Shown in pieces: positions 1 to 13,400 of a stretch of 64,000 nucleotides of DNA. A program made the translations under genes and the position numbers. Position 1 is the first letter of the stretch, and every line of letters begins with the position of its first letter. The DNA lies in NCBI GenBank assembly GCA_035578175.1, contig JAQMRL010000022.1, forward strand, positions 2,728,001-2,792,000, read 5' to 3'. Under the pieces are notes generated by a model that was not told where the DNA came from, searched no databases, and worked only from the letters and a program-made list of their open reading frames with translations. Source of the stretch: Catonia carolina (Eukaryota > Arthropoda > Insecta > Hemiptera > Achilidae).

Positions 1-9
1 TTTCTTGTT

Positions 10-536
10 ATTATTAATATTTTGTTTTTTATGTACATACAAAAAATTTTGTAATTAACCTTATACTGCTTTCAAAATCCTTCTCACAAGTACTTTCACG
101 GTGCGCACTGCTTCTTCAGGTAATGATAATAAAAGTTCTAAAATATTTTATGAAGATTGCATCTTCCTTTGTCAATGGTTTGAATCAAACTGAATATAAA
201 ATGGAAAGATCTACTGCAATTGCTATCTGTGTCATAAATTGGAAATACATTTTATTAATTTATGATAAATTTTAACCAACTATCATTGTCAAACTGCAAC
301 TGCTCATTTATCAAATTATTATTAATATTTTTTTAAATATGCACTTTTTCTAAAGTTTGAATGTTATATTTATTGTCATTTATTTCCAGAACAGTATAAA
401 ATATTCTAGAACTTTTATTATCATTACCTGAAGAAGCGGTGCACACCGCGAAAGTACTTGTAAGAAGGATTTTGAAAGCAGTATAAGGTAAATTACAAAG
501 TGTTTAATATATACATAAAAAGCAAAATATTAATAT
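10..536. mobile_element. Fold-back (long TIR) element
   Basis: Positions 10-150 and 400-536 are inverted copies of each other, over 90 percent identical by eye through the core (ctgcttcttcaggtaatgat against atcattacctgaagaagc). The arms of about 140 bp enclose about 250 bp of AT-rich DNA without coding potential. This is the structure of a non-autonomous fold-back or MITE-like DNA element. No TSD was identified. Confidence 0.8.
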
Positions 537-879
537 GGGTTCTACTGCTATTATGCTAACTAATAACTTAAATAATTATTTATTGATATCTTGATGATTT
601 AACAAACTTTGCTGGTTTAGGATCTGTCACAATTTTTAATTTTCAACTGAGATAGTAAACCTATAAATAAAATGTCAGTAATACTCATTGATCTTCTCAG
701 CATTCTGCTTATAGCTTTGTTCCTCATTCTTTGTTTTTTATTAAATTGTTTAATTTCTCATGAAAAGTTATGTGAACACTTAGATCATCAGTTTCTTTTA
801 ATATTGCCTCTTATAGAAGAATGCATCTAATGTATATAACATAAGGATATAAGAAGTCTAGTAAGCCTTCTTCATAAAT

Positions 880-948
880 TGATAAATTTTAACCAACTAT
901 CATTGTCAAACTGCAACTGATCATTTATCAAATTATTATTATTAATAT
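880..948. repeat. Second copy of a 68-bp unit from the fold-back element core
   Basis: Matches 262-328 almost base for base (gataaattttaaccaactat and onward), in the same orientation. Each unit has short inverted ends (ttgataaat and atttatcaa), so it can form a small hairpin. Confidence 0.8.
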
Positions 949-1197
949 TAATATGCTATTAATATTTAAAATAATTATTAATATATTAATATTATTATTA
1001 ATTAATATTAATATATATAAATAGTAAAGCCTTCTTCCTCAGAAGAAAGGATTCCTATGTTGTGATAAGCAAACTCGTTTGGATTATTATTAGCTACAGT
1101 TTAGGTAAAAGTAGGTAACTTTCTGCTAAAGAAAATTCTGTGAAAAACTGTACAAAGAGCGAATCATAAATTATTGTAAAATTTAAAAACGGCTTAC

Positions 1198-1499
1198 CTA
1201 TTAAATTTCTTCACAGGACATTTAATTTTTACTTGTGTGCCAATAAAAACTTGAGCTTGCCCACCAATTTTCACGCTTACTTTCCTTTTGTTTGCATTTT
1301 GTTGTATGTACGTATGATTAGATGTTGCAATAATTGGATTATCTTCTTCAGCACAAGGTTTTGTATTACATGGACGTCTGTTTTGTGGACGATTTGATGG
1401 ACATAAAGAAACTGGCCTACTTACGACATGATTTTGAGCCATTACTTGTTTACATTGAACCTCACGAGTTTTCATTCCTCCACCACAACTTTTAGAACA
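1198..1499 (-). CDS. ADAMTSL exon J: TSR 7, linker and start of Ig domain
   Basis: Residues 483-582 plus 2 nt. Acceptor tactgttttag; the exon opens at the first Cys with [16 protein letters not shown] and closes TSR 7 with CNTKPC. A polar linker with N543-H-T follows, then [15 protein letters not shown] and [11 protein letters not shown], which match the start of the first C2-type Ig domain of ADAMTSL1/3 (VGG... and ...CPxKxF). Donor AG|gtaagc is strong. The next exon should begin with the Ig Trp strand and is not visible in 1-1197. Confidence 0.92.
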
Positions 1500-4400
1500 C
1501 TAAAACAGTAAAAAAAACAAAAATAAATTATTAATATTTTGTACACACATATTCCTCTTATGTGAACATAATGAACATAATGTATGAAAGTACAATGTGA
1601 ACATAATGTAGTGTTCTAGGATGAATGCACATTTTGAAGGTATGAAGAATTGTAAGAAATATATAACAAGAGAAGTCAAATAGGTCTTCTTGCTATGATG
1701 TGAATAACATACTAGCCTACAAGGTGAAAGGTCTTGAGTTCAGTTCCAAACATGGTTTTGATAATTATTTAACATTAAAACATAATCCACAGTAGTCCAT
1801 AATCTACAGTAGTCATTCATAACTAAGCTGTTGATGTAACCTTAAATAAAACAAGAAGAGAGGTCAACTACAACCAAATAAAATAATTTTAGTAACTTTA
1901 TTTAACAGTGATTATTAATTAATGCCCACTTTAATTCATAAAGATCAGAATAAAATAGCAAAGGAATTCATTTAGGTGAATCTGAATTTTTAATTCAACA
2001 ACAATTTGCTGTGTTGCTGAGGTTTTAAACGAGATACTTTCTGTATTTTATGTTTTATATAAACATAAATGACAAGTAATGTATAGAATGATCTATAAAT
2101 AGATATATTTCATTAAGTAAAATGTTCTTAAAATTTATAATATCTTACTTTAGTCCACTCCGAAGTATGCCACCGGACAGGACAATCCAAAATATTGCAA
2201 TGCTGACGATCAGGAGGAGGAGGTTGTGGACACATACTGTTTGGCACAACTACGGTGTTACCAGCATGACGTGTTACTTCATGAATGCAATGTACATCTC
2301 TCATTTGTATACCAAAACCACATGGACTTGAACAAGGTTCAAATTCTGAATGGTTCCATCTTGGAGGACATGGATGATCATTACAAGTTCTAGTAAGGCC
2401 TTCTGGTCTTGTATCGCTTGAACACAAATACGGACTTACTACTTTCTGGTCTTCATCACGAACACACATAATAAGCAAATCTTGTGTACCTGTAAAATAA
2501 AACAAATTAAAAATATGAAGTATTAGTTTAAAAACACTTGCAGGTAAATAACAACTTAATATGTAAATAGTAAAATAATTAATATTGTTTCAACTTCTTT
2601 GCACTCAAAATTATCTTCATATCTTTGAAAACTGAACTTACCATTTTGGTTTTATATGAATTACTTTCTTGTCTAATAAATTTTAAATAATGTTTTTGGT
2701 TATGTTGGCTATAAAATTACACAGGTCAGATATGCACAAAAAGTAAATATTAAACAATTTTGCAATGAAAAGATTTCATTGGTTTTCAATTATCAGGATA
2801 TTAGGTTTTGATGCAAAGAATATGTCAACAAGTTTTTGCTTGGTTTTACGCCTAACTGTTTTGCAATTATAGCTAATGTAGACGACGAGAACCCGGAACC
2901 TCTGGTGTAGAAACCAGTTGCACTAACCACTATACAGACTTTTTTCTGTGGGGTTGGATGAAGTCAATTTAAAGTGGATTAACACACAAAATCATCTGAA
3001 AAAGTCGAGTAGTAGAAGTTGCAGAAATGGTTAAATCCTGTCATTATGATTAGCACAAGAAAATAATGTATTTGTCGAGCAAAATTATGCATTGAACAAA
3101 ATGGGGCCATTTCAAGCAGCTTTGCAGGTAATAAGTAACACCTTCATTCTTCTAATTTATTTTTTGATTGAATTAAATAGTGGATCAGCTGCTGTTTCCT
3201 ACGAAACATTATTTATATTTATTTTTCATTCTGTTTAAAAATAGTATATAAAAAAACAGTATAGTCTGATTTTTTTATTAATAAAAGTCTAATTTCAACA
3301 TCTTGTATTTATTTTTTAGTTTCTTAATTTACTTCAATCTTCTTAGAATTTAATTTTGTTCATATTAAATTAAAAAAATTATTTGCTTAATTTAGCAGTT
3401 AACAGGAGTTATTTTAAGTTAAACCTAAAAAGTGTTATTTCGACCACTAATTTTTTTAAAATGTTAGATATCTTTAAAACTATAGGATAACCCATTGTGA
3501 GATCTATTTTATTCATTTTTTAGGTTAGAAACCATTAGATGCCAACTAGTCTGTCTCTTAATTGAAGCCTTAAAAATTTCAGTATGGTTTCAACAAGGTA
3601 ATTGAACTTTGAGTGAAATCTTTCACAAGGATTAACTCGCTAATATAGCATTTTCATAAGTTTCTTATGAACATTTTTTTTAATGTTTTTGCTACAGAAT
3701 CAACTTTTGAAAGATTGTAGTGTAATTTTGAATCATTCTGTACAATCAATACATTTAATACAAGTCATGATAAAAACTTAAAAAAATATATTGTGTTGTA
3801 GATCACCACAGTGCCTGAAATTCTTTTAGCAAATTTATGTCAGTATAGTCTATCTATGTAAACAAGTTAGATTATGAATTCTTTCTTAATGGTCAATCTT
3901 AATTTTTGCTGGTAATTACTGAATGAATCTTAAGATGCTGAGTCATAAGTACTCATATTACTAAAGATCAACATTTTACATAAAAGGAAAACATTCCATG
4001 TCATAAGAGACTTTGTTGTAATATTGTAAAATGTTAATAAAATAATAAAATATTGTAAAATAACTTCAGCTATTAAAAATAGTTTCAAAACGAGACCGTC
4101 TTACCTCCAAGACAAGAAGCACTGCATGGTGTAAATCCTTGTTCTTTCCATGAATAACTTTTACCAGAACTACCTGGTGCTACTTTGATACTTGTATCAC
4201 TATAAGTTCCAGATCGATATGTTTCAGCATAAGATACGTCACCTCTCTCACTTGCATAAGCATCTCGTACTGTCTCAACCCTGCTGAAGAATAGGCCACT
4301 TAAAAATTCATAACTTAAATTTTTTTGAAAAAATACTTACACTAAATTTGTAAGCTAAAGTTGTTTTAATAAAATTAAAATAATAAAAGTACATAAAATG

Positions 4401-7400
4401 GTTGATTGTGCCTTTTATAAGATTGTAAGGTAATAAACAAATAATAAACAGTATAAATAAAAATTAGGTACCTACAACATCCCCTAATCTCTTCCACTCA
4501 TTAATTTTTATTACCCTTTTCTCTCCCTTATCATCCAAGAAGTCACTAATCTCCCTCTATCTTTCTCTGCCATAAACTTCTTTCTACTTATTGGAAGTAA
4601 TGTTACACCGTAAAATACAATCTGTAGTCTATTTTAATGATTCGTAAAGAACTTCTTCAATAATAACTCTGGTTTTTCACTAATGGGCGTAACACAATAC
4701 TTCAACAGTTCATTTAGTTCATAACAGTTTATTAGATTCTCTCTGGTAAACATGAGGTATTAAAGTGCGCAATACATTAAAAAGTAACTAAAAAATATCT
4801 GGTAACAGTTAATATTAGCTATTTAATTGGATATAGTAATAGTGTTTTCTTAAGTGTTGAATTTTTAAAATTCACTGCTAATTCAAGGAATAATATATAA
4901 TTATATAAAAAATACTTTTTAACAATATAATTAGGGAGAATATAGAAGATTTTAAAAAAAATTCATTTTATTTAAAGTCGCATCAACTGCTTGGTCATTA
5001 GCGACTATGGTAAATTATGTGCATGTAACTACGGGTTTTGACTTGTAAAAAATTTCCAGACCCTGGCCTGGAAACGAACCCGGGATCTCCGCGTAGTAGG
5101 CCAACTACGCCAGAAGATTTTTAAGGACAAATAAATTACAGATTTATTCATGGCTTGAATTTGAGCATTCTAAAATATTTTAAACTCTATTTTAACCCTA
5201 AAATTTTGAGTAACTTCTTAAGTCTCAGTGTAGATAATCAAGTCTTGTTTCACAAATAATATGATTTTGTTGCATAAAGGGTGGTACACCCAAAATGTGC
5301 TGAGATAAGTCATCATCACAGGAATTTTAAGAAAATCGAGAGCTGTTCTAATCAAGAACTTAATAATCAGTACCCATAAGCAATTCACAGTAAGAAATTA
5401 AGATATAGGTGTCAAGTCACAAATAGTGTGTTGGAGTTGTATGTTTATGTTGTCATTTTAGTACGCCTTTCAATGTTAGAGATTCATCATTACATTTCTG
5501 TAGCTTTGGTTGTCAGTTGCTTTATGTTGGTTACTGACTTGATTAATTTATAATTAAAAGTGATTTGACTTCGTTGTTATATTTCTTTGAGAAGTACTAA
5601 CAACTGTTGGATATTTTTGTTAGTGAACAAAAAATAATGACTGTTTTCTTTTATTATGTGTTTGTTAATCATGGATTTTACCTAACAAAGGTGTCATCTA
5701 GAGTTCAGTGATTCCTTGTAATAGTTTTCATGTTAAATATTATGTAATATGAATAAAGTTTTCTTTTATTATGTGTTTGTTAATCATGTATTTTACCTAA
5801 CTAAGGTGTCATCTAGAGTTCAGCGTTTCCTTGTAATAATTTTTATGTTAATATTTAGAGATGTATTACTAAAAAAAATCTAAATTTCACAAACTTTGGT
5901 AATAGTGGGATGAAAAATTGTTGTAGATACAAAAAATAAGAAAAAATGTTGAATCACAACATTGAGAAGACTGAAAAATCCTATACATCCAGACGAAAAT
6001 TATTTTGAGCTGTCTGAACATTACAACTAAGTTACCAACATTCTTCTATTGAGAAGAAATTGACAATAAATGTTGCAATAAAATAAAAACTAAAAAATAC
6101 ATCATAATATGCTAAACCTTCAGTCAGTGTGTATGTGTTTTCAGCCACTTAGTATTATTGTTTATTAAATGGTGAAAGCACATGATATTATTAAATATTG
6201 AGTTACTAAGTTAATTCAGATTTCATTAATATAAATAATTTTAGGGATTCGTTAATTTACAGAAATATTAATAATTAAAAAATATAATTTATCTTTAGGT
6301 TACAAAAGAAGAGAGACTGTTGGTAAAGTAACCTGAAGAAATAGGTTTTAAAATTTATGTTATAATTTTAAATCAGTTTATTTTATAATTATAAAAAATT
6401 AAACAAATCTTATTGGCTAGGAAGTAAATATGTACAACATTATGTATATTGTATTTGTAGATGTTTATAAATAATCCTGGCCTTTAGAAAATTTTAGCCA
6501 GGTTACATTTAAGAAATGTATTTCAATTTCTAGAAACATCTGAAAAATATTTTTAGGTTAAAGTCACAATGCAGTCTCTAAATTAATATTTAAATTAACT
6601 TAGTAAGTCTATAATTAATGGGAAATCGTGTTTCCTGCCACAATTTATTCATGTTTGAATAAGTGTAAAAAAACTGAAAAAGTTTATTTTTGTAAAAGAA
6701 ACACTTGGCTAATAAATTAAAACAACTAATAGAAAATAGTAAGATTATTGTTTTGTCAAATAAAATATTAAAACAATTGAAAGAAAATGGCATAAAAGTA
6801 TGTGATTTGTGTGCAAATGTGCTGTGTATTTGTCAGACAATGCGTATGACTGTTTTATATACTAAAACTAATGGAAGAGTTTATAAACATTCATTTTACA
6901 TGCAATTAGTTCATACTTATTTATACTACAGTAATTACAGAAATACATTATGAAATTTAAGTGTTTTGAAATTAAAAAAGATTAAACAAAAAAAAAAATA
7001 ATTAACATGAAATTTTGTTATATTAATCGTGTAATTTTAACGGGTTAGTTGTTGACCTGGTAGCGAGTGAGCATGGTTCTAGGATACATCGTTCTGTATC
7101 ATGAGGTTTGGGTCCTTGACACTCTTGATCTGGTCTTGTAATAAATATACGACTAAAATCTAAAAATATTTTACAGATGACAGCTCGACGACGAACTCCC
7201 TCACCACAAGATACACTGCATGGTCCCCAGGGTTCTGGACGGAAACTGTAACAATTCAATTTAATAAAATATGCATTCAGAATTTTTGTTAAATTAAAAC
7301 AAACATATAAAAATCAATATGATTTAAAATTCTGAAGGATTTAAAATATGAAAGTTTAAAGCAAATAAAATACAAGACTATAAAATTTCTAGAATTTTAA

Positions 7401-10400
7401 ATGTGCCTGAAACCACAAAAATGGTGCATAATGAGAATGAGAATTAATTACATTTAAAGTTTTACTTTCCTGTTTTTAAAGTAATGGTTTATCTTTCCCT
7501 ATTATAAATACAAATTAACAAAAGTTAATCTAAAGAATTGTTTATTACTTTCATATATATAAATGTTTTTAAAGAAACATGCAGTAAAGCTCAATATTAT
7601 TCATAAGGCAATGTATTTACCAAAATATTGTCTCATTTTTCGGCAGTCTTTTTACACAATATAAGAAAGATTTTCAAACAAACCTGATGTGGTCAGAAAA
7701 CACAAAAGACTGCAGAAATTTCACTGCACTCAAGAGTCAACTGTCTTGGAGGTCCTAAAAATAAGTTAGTGTAACCCCTAGTTATGGATTAGAAAGTCAA
7801 ACAGAATTTATTTAATTACTAGTTTTAATCACTTTAATTTCTTTTTAATAATACTGACTTTTAAAGAATCTTGCAGCTGGATTGTCTATACCAATATCAA
7901 CGACTTAAAAAATACCTGACAATAACGAAAAATGTTAATTACTATATTATTGTACTTTGAGTGAAATAAAGAAAATAATTTATTGTATTATAAATTGAAG
8001 ATGAAAATAAAATTTATATAAAAAGTTTAATAGCAATGGAAATAAAAATACCAATGTAAATAAACATGATTTAGCAAGAAGTATCTATTTAGTTAATGAA
8101 CAGAATAAAATTGTAAATTTCGCCGTTTAAATCTCACATTGTATATCAGTACATAATTATTTTTGTATTACCTAAACACACTTTTTGAAGATCATTTTTA
8201 TTTTTATTATGGGGAGGGGGTTTAAGGATATCATGCAATGGTGTTAAACAAAGTGGAATGTGATTGTCTTAATATTTTACATGTTAGTAATTTACATTTG
8301 CATGCATATGTACACATTAAGATACTTGTAATAAAACATGCAAAATATTATTTAAATATTTTTTACTTTTTAGTTTTTAAAGAATATTTGAATTATTTGT
8401 TATAAAATGAACTGCTAACTATATAAAACCTTGTAATTTGAGGAACTGTTTAGTATCTTACAAAGAAATAATAAAATCTGTTCACTAAAATATTTGGTAG
8501 TTGAATTTATTTTGATACAGCAAGGAGTTTATGGATTAAAATAATTAATTAATTTTTTATGTAAATTTGGAAATTGTAAAACGATTTTTGTGAGCTAATT
8601 ATCTATTTGATGATTAAGAATAACGTACAGATCTAAAAAGCTGTAAAATAAAATAGGTACATTTTTATAACTGTGTGTTCAAAATTTCCACTTTTTATAT
8701 TTTGAAAGAGATAAAATAAAAACCCTGCTGTTGAAAAGGTTTGTTGGTTTAAAAGGAAGTAACCTATGACATACAAACAATCCTTTCCCTCCCCCAAATA
8801 TGAAAATTCTAGAATGACACCTTATTTAAAAATCTTGTCAAAATATTGTGAACCAAAAACCACTTACATAGTCCCTATACTTATTCCTAGCCAAAACGAT
8901 AAACCTTCAAAGATAAATCAAATAAAAATTTGTTTAACAAAAATTTTTCTATTATATAAATATGGAATGTTTGGGTATTACACAATATTAGATTTATTTA
9001 CCAGTTGTAAATTTCAAAATTTTAAATCATGCTCATGCACTTTATGTTTAAATAGTTGATTCATAACAGTGTCACAAAAATTAAACTGCATTGCATGGTA
9101 AACATACTTCTTAATACTTAAGTATTAACGGAATTAACAATATCTGATTTACCGCATAATAAAACAATGATGTTTTTTGTTATAAAATGTTTAATATATT
9201 TTTTGTAAAGGTTATTTACTAAATGTACTAGATTAAATTATTTTTAAATAAATTATTTATAAAATATCTGGTGTTTAAAATGTGTCTTTCAATTTTATAG
9301 CTTTTATCCTGAAACAATCACAGCAACAGGTTTTTTAAAACCTTAACTCATGTATTTTGAATCACATTGACACAGAATAAAATGAAACAGTGACATTTTT
9401 ATAAGAATTTTGCATACCATTTTTAATACGCAAATAATATAAGTAATAATATAAGTAATAATATAAGTTAATAAATATATATTTTTTGTTAATATAAATT
9501 TATAAATATTTATTAAGAAAGTTTTACAATTACAATTTTGTGCTGATATATTTTCCCACAATTTATATAGTTACATATATTAACTCCACAATTGAATTTG
9601 CAATTAAAACCTAATCTTTGCGAATGAAAACAGATTTATAAAGTGTCATATGAGTGACACTACTAAGTGGAGCACTTACAGATATAGCGTAGTGAATATG
9701 AATTATAAATTATGATACTCATGTAGTTGATGGGATTTTTTTTATTAAATGGTGGAAATAAATATCAAATTGTCATGTTTAATAATACTTTATAAAGATC
9801 AGTTAATGAGGATAAATACGAGTATTTAAAATAACACTGTGTTGAAAGCATTCTGGATTATTTAGGTTCAATTGACACAACACCAGTAAAGTAAATGAAC
9901 TAACTTATAAAAAAAACAAATGCAAAAAATGTAATTTCACAGGTAATTAATATTTCATACCACTATTGGATAACAGAAATAATATTAGAGAAGAGTAGCT
10001 GTAAAAAAACTATTCACTAGAAATCACTACATCTAATCTCTTTATTAAACCAATCCTTCTGATTTCTACTTTTATTTCCTATTGATCAGCCCCTTATCAA
10101 CTAATCAAACATAAATTGTTATGATACATAATATCAGGCATAATTGTCTTGCAGTTTATCTTTCTTCACACAAACTTTTCTATGCTATCTGTACTCTAGT
10201 ATGACACTAAATAGTTGTACAAAAGATTACTAGAGACTAAAAATATTTGCGGAACAGTAACCAATTGGTAATTTTTTTTTGTGGTTGTACAAATTGTTTA
10301 CAGTCTTTTAAGTATTGTATCAAAAAATGTACGATGAAAAACTAAATCTTGACAACTTGTAATATTACTGAAGGGAATGTTTTTCTAGAAGGAAATCTTT

Positions 10401-13400
10401 TGTTCTTAATTTATTTTGCAGTAAGGTTTTATTTGTTTATAACCAAGTATTGAGGTGATCTCAAAGTTTTTAAGTGATTTTTGTTTAAGTTTAAAACTTT
10501 GACATGAGATCCTGCACATTAAAATTTCCCATATAAATGTCCAAAAGAAACCTTTGGAGTGGTCAATATATTTTGAGAGTATATTATTTACATTCATTCT
10601 AAATCTATTTAGAAAAAATATTTAAAAATTTTACTGGTTTTTTAAACATGGTATAAATAACATTTTTTACTTTAGAAAACATTTTCAATTTTTTATATCT
10701 AAATCATTTTAAAACAAACATGAATAATTTTGCTTACAAATTATTTTATATCTGGATAGGTCTGAAAAGTTCTAATTGGGTATATGCAACGGTTTTTAAG
10801 AAAACAGGTCATAAGTATGTTCAGTTTTGACATGCATCTAGGTACTGATTACATGGCCTTTTAAATAGTACAAAATAGATTTGAAGTTACGTAGTTCAAA
10901 CTGGTTTTTTTAATGCATACAGTTAAAAATTTAAGTTCTAGTGAATAAATTTTTCTAATAAACTGCACCTGCACATAATCAACCTACCGCATAATCAAGG
11001 TACTTAACCAACCAAGGTATTAATCAAGGTATTAGGTATAATCAAGGTATTGGTATTATATACCAATTTAGTATAATTTGGAAGTCACAGAAAAATTATC
11101 TACATTTGTACCTATAAGGTTTTAATTTAATATTTTACATATAAAATGTACCATATGGCTCTTAGGTCACTTTACAGAACAATTAAAAATTTATACAGTC
11201 ATTTTATTACAACTAAAATACTAACACAAACATAAAACATTAATTCAAATACACACTCATACAAATGGAAAAAGAGGTGATCAATGAATAATAAAAAAAC
11301 ATCATAATATTTTGATAACTTGAGTGAGTTATTTTATTTTAAAATTACTTCGTAAATAATTTTTTTATTTTGAAATTTTTATTTTTGATCACTTCTTATT
11401 AAATAAATTGCACTAATATTCAATAACGCATTTTATTTAGACTTTTTGAAAAATTCACATTGAAAAATAACACTGTATTAAATTAAAATAAATAAACGTA
11501 TTTTTGAAGAATGTAAAAAAATCTTTTTATAAGAAAAATATTTTAAGTTACCTATATTATGTTTTGAGTAAAATTATAGAAAATAAAATTAGATATTAAA
11601 AAGTAAAGTAAAAATAAAATAATATTAATAATCATACAAGGAAATTATGAATTAATTTATACAAAATAATGAGCATGCACAAATTATTATACCAATACAT
11701 AAAAATTAAAAAAAGGAATGAATAATGAAAAATGACAGAATAAATATACAAGTTATATGTAATATTCATTTAAAAAAGAGGTTTCAAATGCAGTGCACAT
11801 ATATTATAAGGAGATAACATAGTGAATGAAAAAATGGAAACTGAAATACTTTAGTGCGCTATTTAAAAAAGTGTTTTATAATACCATTTTTCTTTCCATA
11901 CAAATCTTTTTATTTAAAATTCTCTTACATTTTACAAGCTAATAATAACTATACCAAGCATAATGCTTATATAAAATATTTTTATTGAATGAAATTCTTT
12001 TTAAATTATAAAAACATCATTGTAATTTTTACGACACTACAGTTATTTAATTTATAAATTTAAATGTGGTAAAATCTTGAAGTATACCGGAATACGGTTT
12101 TTAACAATATTATTAAAATTCTGTTAACAAATAATCATGTTACTGAAAAACTGTCTATTTCACTCCACAGCTACAGAAATACCCATCACTATTAATCTTA
12201 AAAAATATGATTACTACCAACAGATTTTATAATCAGGAAACAGTAATAAAATTAATAGTTCAACTAAAACAGAACGTGTTGTGACAGTGTAAAAAAAATT
12301 AAAATAATTACAATAACTGTATTGATCATATAAAAGAGCCTTAAATCATGTGATGTGTATGGTGCATTCATTTAAAAAGAATGTTGAATTAGTAATGTTC
12401 AAAGTCATTTCACATTGCATAAAAAACTAAACAGCTATGCAAAAAGAAAAAAATTAGCTGTGATAAATTTTTATATTTGTACTGAAATAGTATCTACATA
12501 GAATATTTTATATCAACACTGCAACTGCAGGGCTGCTGAATAAGGATATCTTTTATTCAACGGCCCTGCTGCAACTGTATAATTTTTTGTCAACAAAACA
12601 TACAAAGATAGTCCAAAGAAATAAGAGTGTAGCATACTATCTAGATAGCATATTATTCAAGTCTAATACCTTAAAAATATCGCTTAATGTTGTCAAGAAG
12701 TAATATTTCTTTGTAAGAAAATTTCTACTCCCAACTATCACTGTATTCTATACTAATCAATAAAACAATAATAAAATTTATGAAGCAAATAATTTTAAAT
12801 TATTTCATTGGTATTTTAAATAAAACTAATTTTGTAGTTTTCTAAATCAGTTATTCACATTAACCAATAATATCTTTTATAATTAAACATTTATCAATTA
12901 ATTGTTTTTTTCTGTTTTAACATCCAACTGTTCTGTAATTAATTTATCAATAAAAAAATGTCTAATAAGAATGAAGTAGCTAGTTTAACTTGAACTTAGT
13001 GGTTACAAAAAATAACATTTTAACCAGTTATTAAAGTTTTATAAAGTGCATGAAGAAGAAACTGTGAAAAGTTTTTTTTGCATATAAAGTAGTTTTATGA
13101 TACAAAAAAAGCAATAACCAGAAAAATTAAACACTTTTTAAAAAAAATTCTGGGTATAAAAATAGCATACTATTTTTTATTAGCTTAAACATAAAACCCC
13201 CAAATCATAAATAAATTCTCTAAAAATATAAAACTTGTACCATCAATGACGCTATCATAAATATACCTTACGTATTTAAAATAGTTGGTAAAAAAGTTCT
13301 AATAATTGTTTAATTCAAGAAAATTATTTTTCCAGATTTTCCTTTCTGTTAAAATACAACTACTTATTGTAATGAAAGAATGATTGTATTATAAAACATA

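Larger units (their letters stand above)
1..1197. other. Intron downstream of exon J (partial)
   Basis: Starts with the exon J donor and runs out of the window. It holds the fold-back element at 10-536 and a second copy of that element's core at 880-948. The rest, including an AT-only tract at 945-1022, shows nothing else I recognise. No further Ig exon was found. Confidence 0.7.
4281..7056 (-). other. Intron between exons G and H (2.8 kb)
   Basis: Holds a SINE with TSD at 4944-5121 and a tandem duplication at 5643-5863. A pyrimidine-rich patch at 4470-4620 may be old LINE debris. The small frames at 6590-6953 are AT-rich chance frames. Confidence 0.75.

Noticed and set aside
6590..6953. Overlapping frames of 67 and 82 codons on opposite strands
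   Set aside because: AT-rich, low complexity, Lys/Asn/Phe heavy, and without splice or start context.
9420..9475. Regularly spaced short repeats (taatataagtaa) that could suggest a CRISPR-like array
   Set aside because: Units are short, AT-only and without unique spacers; this is slipped AT-rich sequence.
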